Positions 29,765 through 41,306 of a DNA stretch of 64,000 nt are shown one piece after another. Positions within the stretch are counted from its first letter, which is position 1, and the number at the start of each line of letters is the position of its first letter. The notes under the pieces were generated by a model. That model did not search any database, had not been told where the DNA came from, and saw only the letters and a list, made by a program, of their open reading frames with translations. Source of the DNA: Armigeres subalbatus (lineage: Eukaryota > Arthropoda > Insecta > Diptera > Culicidae); assembly GCF_024139115.2 (NCBI RefSeq), contig NC_085140.1:293909293-293973292 (forward strand), given 5' to 3'. The position numbers and the translations under genes were made by a program.

Positions 29765-31835
29765 CTCTTGGCATGTTCATTATTGAAAATTGCTGTTGGG
29801 TGGGCCTGGTCAACTGGAACGCTTGCTTGCTCAAGGGCAAAGCATCGAGCTGGCTGATTTCCTCGACGAGAAGGAGATCGACGTGGCGTTCATCACTGAA
29901 ACACACCTTAAACGGTGAGGTGAGCGTCCACACCCGAACTTCCGCATCGTGCCAGGGAGGTGGTGTTGCCATCGCTCTTCGATACAACATCATCTGTTGC
30001 CTACTGTCAAGCTTTCAGGTGAGTATGATCAAGGCCATCAGTATCGAAGCGATCACTCCCGTCCGCACAATCACGCTCATCGCGGCGTACTGTCCAACGC
30101 AAGCCAAAGCCGGCGATGCCCTTCGGAGGAACATCGTCAAGCTTACGCGGAGGCAAACCCAGTATATCATTGCCGGCGACCTGAATGCCAAACATCAAGC
30201 CTGGGGCAACAGTCGCGGCAATCGAAACGGCACCATCTGGAACAACGACATGGAGGAAGGCCGCTACACGATCCTAAGCCCGGATTCCCCCACTCGGCTG
30301 AGTCGGTCCGGTGTCCACGCAACCTTCGACCTATACATAACCAACATGAACGAACACGTCTCGTAGCCGGTCGTCTATCAGGAGCTCAGTTCGGATCACT
30401 ATCTGGTGGAGGCGGAAGTGGGCTCCTCGTTCAATCGACATCAACAGTTCCGACGAAACTACCACCGAGTCGACTGGGGCCGGTTCCAAAGGTGCGTGGA
30501 CAACTACATCGACTAGGAGGCGCGGCAGGTAACGCCTGAAGCAATCGATCGGCAGCTGCGTTCCATCGAGGAGGCGATCTCGGTAGCCCGAGAGCAACAT
30601 GTACCGACGGCTCGGCAGGTAAGCAACTCCCTAAACATCGATACACTCACCAAAGATTTGATTCTATTGCGGAATGTCATCCTGAGCGTACTGGACTGCC
30701 TGAACTTGAGGCACGCTGCAATCGAATCCCAAAAATTACCACCTCAAAAATAACGATTTCTCGAATAAGATCCGCACTCTTCCAGATTATGCTAAGCTGT
30801 TCTGAAAAATGACCAAAATACTAAAATCCAAGCCTCGGCCCATTCCACCTTTGATCCCGCTAGACAATAATGGCTCTAAGGATCGCTGGATAACTCCTGC
30901 AGAGAAGGTCGCTAAAATAGGTCGTCCCTTCGTCAGCTAACACAATCTTGGGCAGAACATCGTCAGTCCACACGAAGCAGCCGTCAACGAGCATGCCTAA
31001 CAACATCCATTTGATTCCCAACGACTTCACGGATGAGTTGGAGATCTCAGCTGGCGAATTTACGGCCTATATCAAATCATCAAAGAACATGCAGGCCCCA
31101 GGCTTCGACAGCATCCTGAATCTCGAGCTCAAACACATGAGTGCTCCGTTCTTTGAGCACCTCTTGCTGATCGTTAATCAGTGTCTACGGCTCAGCTACT
31201 TCCCACCGTCCTGGAAGTTAGCCCCATCCAGAAGCCTGGGAAGGATCCTTCCTCCCCCAATAGTTATCGTCCCATCGGCCTTCTCTCAGGATTATCCAAG
31301 CTATTCGAAAAGGCTATTTTTCACCGGTTACTTGAGTCTGCCGAAAATCTCAACATCTTGCTCGAGGAACAGTTTGGTTTCCGACGCGGTCGGTCAACTG
31401 TACACCAACTGACTCGAGTTACCAACGTCCTCAGACGGAACATGTTTGTCTAAAAAAACATCAGCCACGGCCTTACTCGATGTCGAGAAGGCATTTGACA
31501 ATGTATGGCATGATGACCTGGTGTACAAACTTCCCAGCTACCTGGTGAAAATCAACAATTACCTGTCGGCAACGACATTCCGGATCTCAATCAGTGGAGC
31601 GTGCTCCAATGCACGCAATATCGTCGCAGGCGTCCCCCAGGGCAGTATCCTCGGGCCCCTGCTTTTCAATCTGCTCACCTCCGACATGCCAGAACCTCCA
31701 GAGAAGGTGGCATTCTGCCTCTGTTCGCAGATGACACATCCATCGCCTACAACGGTAGAGTGATCAGAGGGCTAGTGGCAAAACTCCAACGAGGCCTGGA
31801 TGCCCTGACGGAGTACCTCTCCTGCGGTCCTAAAT
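29765..31835 (+). pseudogene. LINE ORF2 (endonuclease + reverse transcriptase), multiply broken
   Basis: The product would nick target DNA and reverse transcribe the element RNA. Endonuclease motifs are scattered over frames: VNWNA near 29810, FITETHL near 29890, IIAGDLNAKHQAWGN near 30170 and SSDHY near 30396, the last after an in-frame TAG at 30364. RT motifs follow: a NMQAPGFD segment near 31087, SYRPIGLL near 31262, FGFRRGRST near 31374, LLDVEKAFDNVW after a stop at 31451, and GVPQGSILGPLLFN near 31630. FADD lies near 31724 in yet another frame. The catalytic FADD is intact, so loss of function comes from frameshifts and stops. The sequence breaks off near 31835. Confidence 0.8.
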
Positions 31836-32326
31836 TTTTTATACTGAAAATTTTCGCGAAAAATGAGTGAGGCATAAAAACGATGAAACGAAAAAAGAAT
31901 TTCATCAAGTAGGTACGATTTGCTTTTATCTTTCAGGTTTGTTCTAGATAAAAAAGTAGCGAGTAGCGCCACAGACATAGAAACAAAATTGTCCTTCGAC
32001 CAGAAAATCGCTTGTTTTTGTCTCACCGAAACGAAAAGTACGAACCCCACTTAGTAAATGAAGAAACGAGATATTTTGGACCAAAAGGTAACAACATTTA
32101 AGGGAACCACTGTCCAAAGCTTTGGAGACAAATACTTAGCTCTAGGCACAATTCGGCGTTGCAATATGATCAGTCTGTTTAACGGAATATAGTGAAGACA
32201 GCAGAAACATCCACACGATTATCGAGACGTTATTTATTTCTGGAGAGCTGCCGAGAAATCCCCGATTTTGTTTCAAAAATTTTGAAGATAATTTATTCGG
32301 GAATTCTATTAAGAACTAGTCGACTC
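31836..32326. other. AT-rich sequence after the LINE break, nothing recognised
   Basis: LINE similarity ends at about 31835 (after YLSCG), and the following 490 bp is AT-rich with no tandem repeat. The next recognisable sequence is the dispersed repeat at 32327. Confidence 0.35.
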
Positions 32327-32575
32327 GGCAGACGTTGTCCTGCATAGTAGGAGAAAATGCGCGTTGTAGACTGCCCATGCGAAATTTCCATACTATTCTT
32401 AGTTTTAGTTTTTTATAATTTACTCAACCTTATTCGCGATTTTCGCAAAAGGAAATATCATATAAACCCGTCGGAAACTATAATGAATGTTTCTGCTGAA
32501 GAAATGAAAAAAATCCATCCAGCCGTTTTCGAGTTATGCGGATACGAACACAGACCATTTCATTTTTATATATAA
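32327..32575 (+). repeat. Dispersed repeat, copy 2 (LINE 3'-end-like)
   Basis: It aligns with 20995-21253 over its full length and ends CATTTCATTTTTATATATAAG. The phrase CATCCAGCCGTT...GAGTTATGCGGA is in both. It is non-coding and the family is unnamed. Confidence 0.6.
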
Positions 32576-32579
32576 GAAG

Positions 32580-33840
32580 AAGATACTACCAGGAACTCCT
32601 CTAGAAAATTTCTTCAGAAGATATGGGAAGAATTTTATCGGATATTTCTCTTCGGAAAATCCTTCGAAAAATTCACTGATTTTTTTTTCGAAACCATAAA
32701 ACCATACGCAATTTCTTAAGGAACTCTTTCTAAAATTGCTGCATAAGTTCTTTAAAAAATTTATGATTTTTTTTAGAATAAAATAGTTTCTGATGAAATT
32801 CGTAAAGGACTTTCCAAATGCTTGAGTAATTTCCGTAGAAATGTTTTAAAGCGTTACGGAAAGAACTCATGAAAGCATTTCCAATGGAATTCCTGAAGGA
32901 ATTTCCGAAAGAACTAGTGAATAAGTTTTCGAAGGAAATCCTGATGGAGTTTCCAAAGGATTTCCAAAGATATTTTATAGAAATTTCCAAAGGAATTCCT
33001 ACAATAATTTCCGAATGAATTTCTTATTGGAATCCCGAAGGAATTCCGAAAGAAATCTCTATAAACGTTGTAAAGGATTTTTGGATGGAGGAATCTCCTT
33101 TAGGATTTCTGGAAATTATTTCCGAAGGAATTCCAAAAGGATTTCCCAAAAAAAAAATCCGTATATATTGTTAAAGAAATTTTCGAAGGAGTTCCTGAAG
33201 AAATTTTCAAAGGAAATTCCAAAGGAATTTTCGAAGCCATTAATACTGCAGAAATATTTCAGTAAACAAAGGGATTTCCAAAGGATCTCGTGAAGGAACT
33301 ACCACAGGTAACCCAGTAGGAATTTTGAGGGAATGTCCAAAGGAATTCTTGGAGAAGTTTAAGAAAGTCGGAAATTTCTTCTGGAGTTTCAACGCATATT
33401 AGGAAGGAATTTGAGAATAATTTTTCGAACAAATTCAGAAATATTTTTCAAGAAAAGAGAATTTCACCCCTGGTGAATAAGAAGATTTTTCAGCGGAAAT
33501 TTAGAAAAAAACGAGGAAATTAAGAAGAATAGCCCAAGTAAATTCTTAACATTTTTTTTTGGTGAAAATTCAAAAGAATTTCAAGTGAAAATTTCCCTTT
33601 GAAAATCAAAATAATTTCCCGAGGAAATACAGAAAAGAAATTCCACGGAAATTCAGAAGAATTTTCCGTGGAAATTTCCGATTAAAATTCGGAAGGGCTT
33701 TCCGTGGAAATTGAGGCGAGTTTACCTCACAATGATTTTCCGTATAAAATCAGATAATTTTCCAGAAATTCGGAAAAAATAAGGTGTAAATTTAAAAACA
33801 AGTTGAAACTTAGTAAAAATTACTGTGGAATTCACAAAAA
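32580..33840. repeat. Degenerate AATTCC/GGAATTTCC dyad minisatellite
   Basis: Irregular units such as GGAATTTCCGAAGGAATTCC, AAGGAATTCCTGAAG and TTTCCAAAGG fill about 1.2 kb, with a 22-24 bp spacing where a period can be seen. It is a diverged relative of the 53-58 kb array. The weak frames over it reflect the repeat. Confidence 0.6.
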
Positions 33841-34330
33841 TGAGGTTTTCCGGCTTGAGGGTTCATCGCTTGTAGAAAGAAAATGTTGATCATCTTCTTA
33901 AAACATGAACAGATGGAGACGCATAGGACATTGACTTTATATCACCGACCATCTGCAAATTCCATCGCTACTATTTATTAACTAAAAAGATGTACTCCAC
34001 ACACAAGCTAGCATTATTGTAGCATTTTTATAGCTAGGAAAAAGGTTCATGTTGGGAAGTATATGCAGTTTTGACTTATGACGGCTCAGAGTGGCAAATA
34101 TGTGCCTTATCACATCTTGGATGACTGCAAATTAATCTGTGATTCTCTACAGAATACTTCCACCCCCCGAAAACATCCTAAACCGGACGAGTTGTAGACC
34201 AGCAATTAACGATTTCCCAAAATTTCACCTTTCACTCGGTAAGCTAACCGTTAGTAAGCAGTTGGTGAATCTGATACCATACCGGGGTCATAATCGTTAC
34301 ATATCCCGCCTTAATTTTTATCACATCCAC
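33841..34330. other. Unique AT-rich sequence, nothing firm
   Basis: A stretch at 34158-34255 faintly resembles the SINE head region at 18735-18850 (a shared CCGAAAA...CATCCTA block), but the match is too short to call. Otherwise featureless. Confidence 0.3.
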
Positions 34331-35300
34331 CTATTCGTGTATCCATCCGCCTAATTCGGTCGGTTCGGAACCCATCATCCTTCCCGATGAGTTTCGGTTC
34401 GGTTCGCATTCGTGCGGGTCGTCGACATTCCCCATTGTTGACCGGTTACAAAATTTTATTCTCATCCAACCGACGACGGTGACGACGTCGACCGACGGCA
34501 AATGTGCATTACATCACTCCGGCCCGGCAGTAACAGAAGCTCATAACGTCAGCAGCTAGCAACACACCGCCGGGAAACCCGAAACTAGACTTCCCCGGCA
34601 ACAATGTTGCACGAGTGCGGGTGGTGGGTTGGTTGGACGAAGTCGTAAAAGGGCGAACCCCTATGTAGGGCTCTGCATCGCGGTCGACGACGGTGTCGGT
34701 GGCGGAATCGAGAGCGCCCGCTACATTGTGTAGCTGTTTAAGGACTTTCCGACGGGGCGATTCTACGTGTGGGTGAAAACGAAGCGTGAGTTCCACGGGA
34801 TGAAGTGTTACATAACGATAGGAGGATGGGATGGGAATCCATGCACCGCCGGCCGGTACGGTCCTCCGAATGTTTCCGTTTTAATGAGACACCCGAGAGT
34901 AAATGTGTTTACATTGCAAACAATAGCGGGGTGGTTTACAACAACACAGTAGCAGTAAACTCGTTCGATTCCATGATTCATGTTATTGTGTCACTTTTTA
35001 TGACGGGCTTGAGAGGAGTATTTCCGTCGTTATCGGTTGTCGCGAAGTATCGAAATAGAATTTGATAAGAAATTGATAAGAGGAGTAGTATCTGAGTAGA
35101 AGAAAGTTGTAACGATGATGTAAGCGTGAGAGGATTCGTTGGAAATGTATCAGGAGCACACAAGTAGTTCGGAAATAGAAGTTTACAAGATTGTAAACGA
35201 AGTAAAACAACGTGGGAAATGATGGGTGTGGAAGTCAAGGGGGGAAAATAGATGGAATCAGAATGCGAAGGTGAATAATTACTGCCATATTAAGGGCATT
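34331..35300. other. Unique GC-richer island
   Basis: The sequence is non-repetitive, with CG-rich blocks around 34440-34780 and a GACCGGTT motif at about 34438 that fits the Grainyhead binding consensus. Short frames on both strands have no domain. It is a candidate for conserved regulatory sequence or an untranslated exon. Confidence 0.35.
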
Positions 35301-35719
35301 TGGACCAATTAGAAGTTTTGCGCAGAATTTGAAATATATATGACGGAATGCGAAGGATTCATTTAAGAGTTGCTAACAAGTTTTGTAACGGGAAAATATT
35401 GACGAATCGGTTGATTCTTAAGTAGCAGTTTTATGGTGGTTATTTATGAAGCTTTCGAAAACTAAGATTTGCTACCTATATACGCTTTATTTAATAGTAA
35501 AATTTTTTGATCACTTTACTTTTCATTTTTTACTGATTTATGCACAAAAAACATAAAAATAATAATGACAAAACAAGATGTCGTTTGTTACTGTCATTAT
35601 TATTTTAATTTTATTTTCTCCTAGACGTTGACGCATTCAAGTTAGTTGTTTAACGTTAGTCAGGAACATTTGTTTAAAATTAAATCATAAATGATTGCGT
35701 ATGAAAAAAGTAACACTCA
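35301..35719. other. AT-rich sequence with a short hairpin
   Basis: Arms AAAATAATAATGACA (35556-35570) and TGTCATTATTATTTT (35592-35606) are complementary around a 21-nt loop. Nothing else was recognised. Confidence 0.45.
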
Positions 35720-36950
35720 AATTGACGTTTACCATAAGCACACTAAGCGAAAATAGGCGAATATGAAACATCTATCCACAAATTCAACTTGAATGTCCCA
35801 ATCCCCTTTAAAGCAATACAATAGAAAATTCGTCACTAGCCTCCCTACCGAAACTCTTTCGCCTTGCCTGATTTCATACTTCACTTCTTTCGGAACAAGA
35901 AACAGATGTTTCTCCCAAGGAGTACAATCTTTGTGATTCTCAACCCACACTCCCAATCCACTCCCGACCAGTTTCCGAATCCCGGGGGTCAGTTTCAATG
36001 AATGATACGACACTCCCCTGCTCCTCCCCATGGCGGCGGAAAAACAGTTGCTGCTCTTGGGATGGGACCTCTTCGGTTTGTATTCCGTGCCGGGAACGAT
36101 TTTCTGACGGTTGTAACAGCCAGCTTGTTTTCTGTTTTTAAATTTCATAGCTTGGGAGCAGATGCGGAAACGGGATAATGGTTCAGAGCGGGGGGAAAGC
36201 TGAAAATTGTTATTTTGGCTTTGTTTTCGTTGATGTGAACGCCTCAAGGAGGTACAGTTTCGCAAAATCAAAAAGAGCGCCAAAAATCGAACCCAACGAA
36301 CTGCAACGGCCCGATCTCGAAAAAACAAAAACGCACCACACCAAGAACCGGTTTGCCAACAACAAGCCCGATTTCATGGAGGCTGCGCGCAAAAAGCCTC
36401 GCGGGTACTACTTTACTATATTCCGCAAGATTCCGTCCGTCCGTGGTCCGTTCGTTGGTTGATGGACGCTTTTGAGCAAGAATTTAAATTATCTGTGCCG
36501 TTTTGTTTTTCAGCCCCGAAAAAAAGGATACTTACTACTCGGAACGCGGGGGAACGCGTAGGACAACGAGGGTTGATAAAAAAGTGTACTACAAACATGG
36601 GAACTGACCTGAAAGAAACCGCGGGAACGGAGCTCATTACAGGGCACGTTGCAAATCCGAAATACGAGATTCGAGGTTAAGAAGAATGGGCCCATGGAAC
36701 AATTTTCGACTGTGTGGGGGCCCCCGTCTTTCTTGCGAGGATAATTATAGGGAGAATAAGACAAAGACAACGGACGAAAATGGCCTTAAACCAGTTTTGG
36801 TTTTGTTGTTTTGCAATTTGGCCGTTGCATGTAGAAAGAGAGAGAGACAGTAAGGTGAACAGGATCACCAACAACCACACAGGATTGTTTTGACGAACGG
36901 GATGGTTTATGTTGGGTTTACGGGTTTTAATGCCGATAATTGGCGCCAAA
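35720..36950. other. Unique island with long chance frames
   Basis: The longest frame (35729-36328, minus, 199 codons) starts MFFRDRAVAVRWVRFLALFL but shows no domain. Its composition is like chance frames in mixed DNA, and another frame (36178-36462, plus) overlaps it. No splice pattern could be assembled. A host exon here is possible but unsupported. Confidence 0.3.
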
Positions 36951-37244
36951 GAATAATTTTTCGCATAACTGCGATACGGGACATGTAGTTACATTTTTAA
37001 GCAAGTGTGTCTGTTGTGCGAAGAAGGTGTAACGTTTTGGGATTTTTTTTAGTAACGATGCATTCTGTGAGATACATACGAACACTATTACATGAAAAAT
37101 GATTACTTCAATTGATTGATTTATTTGGATGATTGTAGTTCATCAAAAAATGAACTAAAGCACGTTCGAACTAGGGAACACAATATTTTTTAAATTTTAT
37201 ATCAGGCATCGGTGGTTACATTACTAACATTGAATTTGCATTTC
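36951..37244. other. AT-rich sequence, nothing recognised
   Basis: No repeat, hairpin or convincing frame was found. Confidence 0.4.
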
Positions 37245-37414
37245 ACATCGGAGGGAACATCGACGCTTTATATTTTATTAAGCACTCCCACAGTTGTTAA
37301 CTGCGAGCTTTATAAACCAAGTGAAGCTACATGATCGCACCCGGATTCAAACCCAACCGCCTTTAGAAAAGTCTGCTTTTAGCAGCGCTTCTTACGACTA
37401 AGCTACAAGATTGC
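37245..37414 (-). repeat. SINE with Feilai-like tail but a different tRNA-like head
   Basis: On the minus strand the head reads CTTGTAGCTTAGTCGTAAG (A-box region) and GGGTTTGAATCC (B box). Between them is a possible long variable arm (CTTT-TCT-AAAG), so it resembles a class II tRNA. The tail (CGCAGTTAACAACTGTGGGA, then GTGCTTAATAAA) matches the Feilai-type tail at 47450-47490 (CGCAGTTAATAACTTTGGAA, then GTGCTTAATGAA). It is a SINE in which the same tail is joined to another tRNA head. Confidence 0.6.
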
Positions 37415-38110
37415 TACAAGATTTAAGAATGCTGTGCTTACCTGAAAAAGAGAAAATGGAAAATATGTTATATTAAATAAGAGTTATTGCATTTGAGTGA
37501 GATTTTTTTTACCTTCCATTGTGCTTGATAGGATAAGTGCGTAAGGCATTGTTTATATACGTGAGTGTGAACAATAGATGATTTCATACAGTATCTAATT
37601 CTAAACCATTTAGCGCTACAAAATATTGTTTCAAAAATATCGATTTTTCAGATAATTTAAAAAAAAAGTTGTGATAATAAAAAAAATGAATATTGATTGG
37701 AAATTAAAAAAAAAGAATGTTCAAATAATTGTAGGCGAAGAATATGTGGTCGGGGTACAGCCAAACCGCAACAAACGGCTTTTTGGCAGACTTGTGATAC
37801 TTTGGACGTAAAAGTAGAACTGAAACTAATTCATAACTATTCATGCGTACATTTGTTGCAGGATATGCTCAGTATTCCGATATGGAGCGAAACGATTTGT
37901 TATAAATTGAATCTGTTTCTAGGAAACTTTGGCAAAAAAATGGTTAATTTTGCAAAGGCGCTTGGTGCGATTTGGCAGAACCCCAATCATGTATGAGTTA
38001 CTTAAAAAGTCTACTGCCTTCCAGCGAGAATGGAATCAACAACTTTCTGTACTCTGTACTTTGTACTTTAAAGTTAATGTGTATTATATTTATTAAACGG
38101 CTACTCAGTC
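37415..38110. other. AT-rich sequence, nothing recognised
   Basis: Frames at 37697-37996 and 37972-38217 have no recognisable motif. Several poly-A runs are present. Confidence 0.35.
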
Positions 38111-38185
38111 TTACAATTTTTACAACGAGTTTATTATTTACCCGACGTTTCGACACGGGGATTGTCTTCTTCAAGGGAAAAATTA
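38111..38185 (-). repeat. Penelope-like element end (putative)
   Basis: On the plus strand, TTTATTATTTACCCGACGTT, then TCGACACGG and TTGTCTTCTTCAAGGG, has the form of the terminal sequence found with Penelope-like retroelements (a CCCGACGTTTCG...CTTCTTCA block). On the minus strand it contains a degenerate hammerhead-like core: TTGAAGA, a GACA/TGTC stem, GAAA and GTC, closed by CCC/GGG. No reverse transcriptase or GIY-YIG segment is attached. The assignment rests on remembered motif shape. Confidence 0.4.
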
Positions 38186-38799
38186 TTTTGTTGTTTGTCG
38201 TCGCATGTTTAGTCTAACTTGCACTGTCTGTTTGTCTAATTGTTCGTACATGACTTCAGAAGCATTGTTATCAATTTTAGTTTTTTTCTAGCTAATGATG
38301 TGTATTTTTTATTGCCTTCAGTATTGAAGTGTGTTAGTAAACCAGCTGATGAATAATACTACGATTTAAAAATATCGAACTGGAAAACAAAGTCATGAAA
38401 AAAAAACAAAATTGCAGAACCTTCATCGGTCGCAATGGCAATTCACCACCTCGGAAATCGACTGATGGAAATAGATCAGTAAGTGATCAGATATGTTGTA
38501 CATTTGTTCGATAATATAGTTTCTGTATTCCTTTAGAACTTGCTGTTTTGTTTGTCTAACTTGCATATGCGCTGGACCGGTCATTCGTGCCTCCGGTTAC
38601 TAATAAGCGATTTCTTTTCATTAAAATGTATTGATAGTTTACGGAAAATTTAGCTAAATAATATTTAAAAAAAAGATTTTGTATTTCAGATTTTCTGTAT
38701 TTGGAATTGTGCGAAGATGGTTTCTTTCTTCGGATGGAAGATGGTTTCCCGGCCGGAAATGCATGATCCTTGAAAAAAAATACTTGTCTAACCACGACA
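38186..38799. other. AT-rich sequence, nothing recognised
   Basis: No frame, tandem repeat or inverted repeat was convincing. Confidence 0.35.
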
Positions 38800-39064
38800 G
38801 CCTGGAGAGGTGGGCATGAAGGCCTCCTTTATCTCTGCGATAGATCTTATATCACGCGACACAGCAAAGTAAAAAAACGTACGAAGCCATAGGGGAAAAC
38901 GCCCTAAAACGGCCCTCCGTGGCAAAACGTCTTTTAGGTATTCCCTCATATTTGGCATGGCCGTAACGAAACTAGATCGAGACCGTGAAGAAACGGAGCA
39001 ACTGTACCACGCTAATAACACATGAAAGTTCTATGAGAAGTTAAACCGTTCATGTAAGGGTCAC

Positions 39065-40057
39065 GTGCCAAAGCCTGATATATGTAAGGACATAAACGGG
39101 AACATTCTCACGAACGAGCGTGAGGAGATCCAAAGGTGGCGGCAGCACTACGAAGAGCACCTAAATGGCGATGTGACAGACGAAGATGGCGCTATGGTGA
39201 TGGACCTGGGGGAACGCACGCAGGACATAATTCTACCGGCTCCGGATCTCCAGGAAATCCAGGAGGAGATTGGCCGGCTGAAGAACAACAAAGCCCCTGG
39301 GGTTGACCAACTACTAGGAGAGCTATTTAAACACGGTGGTGAGGCACTGGCTAGAGCGCTGCACTGGGTCATTACCAAGGTTTGGGAGGATGAGGTTCTG
39401 CCGCAGGAGTGGATGGAAGGTGTCGTGTGTCCCATCTACAAAAAGGGCGATAAGCTAGATTGTAGCAACTACCGCGCAATCACATTGCTGAACGCCGCCT
39501 ACAAGGTACTCTCCCAAATTTTATGCCGTCGACTAGCACCAATTGCAAGGGAGTTCGTGGGGCAGCACCAGGCGGGTTTTATGGGCGAACGCTCCACCAC
39601 GGACCAGGTGTTCGCCATTCGCCAAGTACTGCAGAAATGCCGCGAATACAACGTGCCCACACATCATCTATTCATCGACTTCAAAGCCGCATATGATACA
39701 ATCGATCGGAACCAGCTATGGCAGCTAATGCACGAACACGGATTTCCGGATAAACTGATACGGTTGATCAAGGCGACGATGGATCAGGTGATGTGCGTAG
39801 TTCGAGTTTCAGGGGCATTCTCGAGTCCCTTCGAAACCCGTAGAGGGTTATGGCAAGGTGATGGTCTTTCGTGTCTGCTATTCAGCATCCCTTTGGAAGG
39901 GGTAACACGAAGAGCAGGAATTAACACGAGTGGTACAAATTTCAATAAATCCGTCCAGCTATTTGGCTTCGCCGGCGACATAGATATTATGGCACGTAAC
40001 TTTGAGAATATGGAGGAAGCCTTCATCAGACTGAAGAGGGAAGCCAAGCGGATCTGA
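39065..40057 (+). pseudogene. RTE reverse transcriptase, catalytic motif mutated
   Basis: About 330 codons are open. The order of motifs is that of non-LTR RTs: LKNNKAPGVDQLLGELF, CPIYKKGDKLDCSNYRAITL, GFMGERSTTDQVF, LFIDFKAAYDTIDR (motif A aspartate present), LWQGDGLSCLLFSI and LFGFAGDIDIM. Two changes are telling. The usual RQGD is WQGD, and the YADD/FADD box is FAGD (GAC to GGC near 39975), which removes a metal-binding aspartate. The upstream reading frame (DRDREETEQLYHANNT) is cut by TGA at 39019. The protein would prime cDNA synthesis at a nicked target; this copy cannot. Confidence 0.85.
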
Positions 40058-40745
40058 CTAGTCATCAACACGTCGAAGACGAAGTACATGATAGGAAGAG
40101 GTTCAAGAGAAGATAATGTAAGCCACCCACCGCGAGTTTGCATCGGTGGTGACGAAATTGAGGTGGTAGAAGAATTTGTGTACTTGGGCTCACTGATGAC
40201 AGCCGAAAATGATACCAGCAGAGAAATTCGGCAGACGCATAGTGGCTGGAAATCGTACATACTTTGGACTCCGCAAGATGCTCCGATCGAATAGATTTCG
40301 CCGCCGTGCCAAACTGACAATCTACAAAACGCTCATTAGACCGGTAGTCCTCTACGGACACGAAACCTGGACGATGCTCGTGGAAGACCAACGCGCACTT
40401 GGAGTTTTCGAAAGGAAAGTGCTGCATACCATCTATGGTGGGGTGCAGATGGCGGACGATACGTGGAGGAGGCGAATGAACCACGAGTTGTATCAGCTGT
40501 TGGGAGAACCATCCATCGTTCACACCGCGAAAATCGGACGACTGCGGCGGGCCGGGCACGTAGCCAGAATGACGAACAGTAACCCGGTGATAATGGTTCT
40601 CGACAACGATCCGACGTGCACAAGAAGGCGAGGTGGCAAGGTGGATCGATCAGGTGGAAGATGACTTGCGGACCCTCCGTAGACTGCGTGGTTGGTGACG
40701 TGTAGCCATGGACCGAGCCGAATGGAGAAGACTTATATACCGCAC
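40058..40745 (+). pseudogene. RTE C-terminal region, frameshifted
   Basis: The first frame (40088-40294) reads RVCIGGDEIEVVEEFVYLGS and ends in error. A shifted frame (from about 40283) carries AKLTIYKTLIRPVVLYGHET, WTM, then LGVFERKVLHTIYGGVQ and GRLRRAGHVARM. YLGS, LYG.ETW, FERK.LR.IYG and RLR..GHV are hallmarks of the region after RT in RTE-type elements. A last frame near 40640-40745 holds a W.DQ.EDDL-like tail. At least two frameshifts are present. Confidence 0.75.
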
Positions 40746-40790
40746 AGGCCACTTCGGCCTTAGTCTGAATAAATGAAATGAAATGAGTAA

Positions 40791-41306
40791 CAAAACTAGG
40801 CCTAAAATTATGTAGATTAGGCGAAAAGAGTGTCAAAATTGCAAATAGGAAGGTAGGAACAACCGAAATTTTCCACATTTTGATGAATCATCTAACATTA
40901 CTGGGAGGCAAAACACCCTAGGGCAACTAATAATTCTAGGATTGTATTTCTACAACTCTGAAGGGATTCCTGCGGCTTTGAAGAGATAATTACTTGGATA
41001 CTTAATGATAAAGTCCTGAGTCTTTTAAAGGATTTCCAAGCAATGCCAGTGCTCTTTTTAAGACAAAAAATTTGATGTTTTTGAGCTATTGAGGTGCAAT
41101 ACATTAAATAATTTTGAGCATAGGTACAAAATCCTTAACGTAAAATGCATTCTCATAAGGTGAATGTTGGGTGAGTACTTAAAACAAAATTTGGAAAAGA
41201 ATTGGTGCAATAAAAACATTTATATGTGTACCTACTGTAGTAGTTTGGGTGTCATATTTTTTACAACAAAGATTAGTTTGTTTTGGAAAAGATGTTTAAG
41301 ATAATC
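40791..41306. other. AT-rich sequence, nothing recognised
   Basis: No gene or structured repeat was seen. Confidence 0.35.

Larger units (their letters stand above)
28453..31835 (+). mobile_element. Jockey-clade non-LTR retrotransposon, broken, 3'-truncated
   Basis: Parts appear in the normal LINE order on the plus strand. They are an internal promoter (28453-28486), ORF1 with gag and zinc knuckles (28576-29662), and ORF2 with an endonuclease (about 29765-30540) and reverse transcriptase (about 30950-31810). Similarity stops near 31835, so the end of the RT region and the 3' UTR are missing. At least five frameshifts or stops make it inactive. The gag layout and the RT motifs (QGSILGPLLFN, FADD) fit the Jockey clade. 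Confidence 0.85.
38800..40790 (+). mobile_element. RTE-clade non-LTR retrotransposon, 5'-truncated and mutated
   Basis: Similarity begins near 38800, inside the segment before the reverse transcriptase, so the endonuclease is missing. It proceeds through RT to the RTE-style C-terminal region. The 3' end (GGCCACTTCGGCCTTAGTCT followed by short AAATG repeats at 40766-40786) looks like a typical RTE tail. Premature stops (TGA at 39019) and frameshifts inactivate it. Confidence 0.8.

Noticed and set aside
34158..34255. Possible SINE remnant resembling 18735-18850
   Set aside because: Only a 13-bp block and scattered matches are shared, and no B box is clear.
35729..36328. 199-codon minus-strand frame
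   Set aside because: No domain, mixed composition, overlapping plus-strand frames of similar quality. It stays a possibility only.
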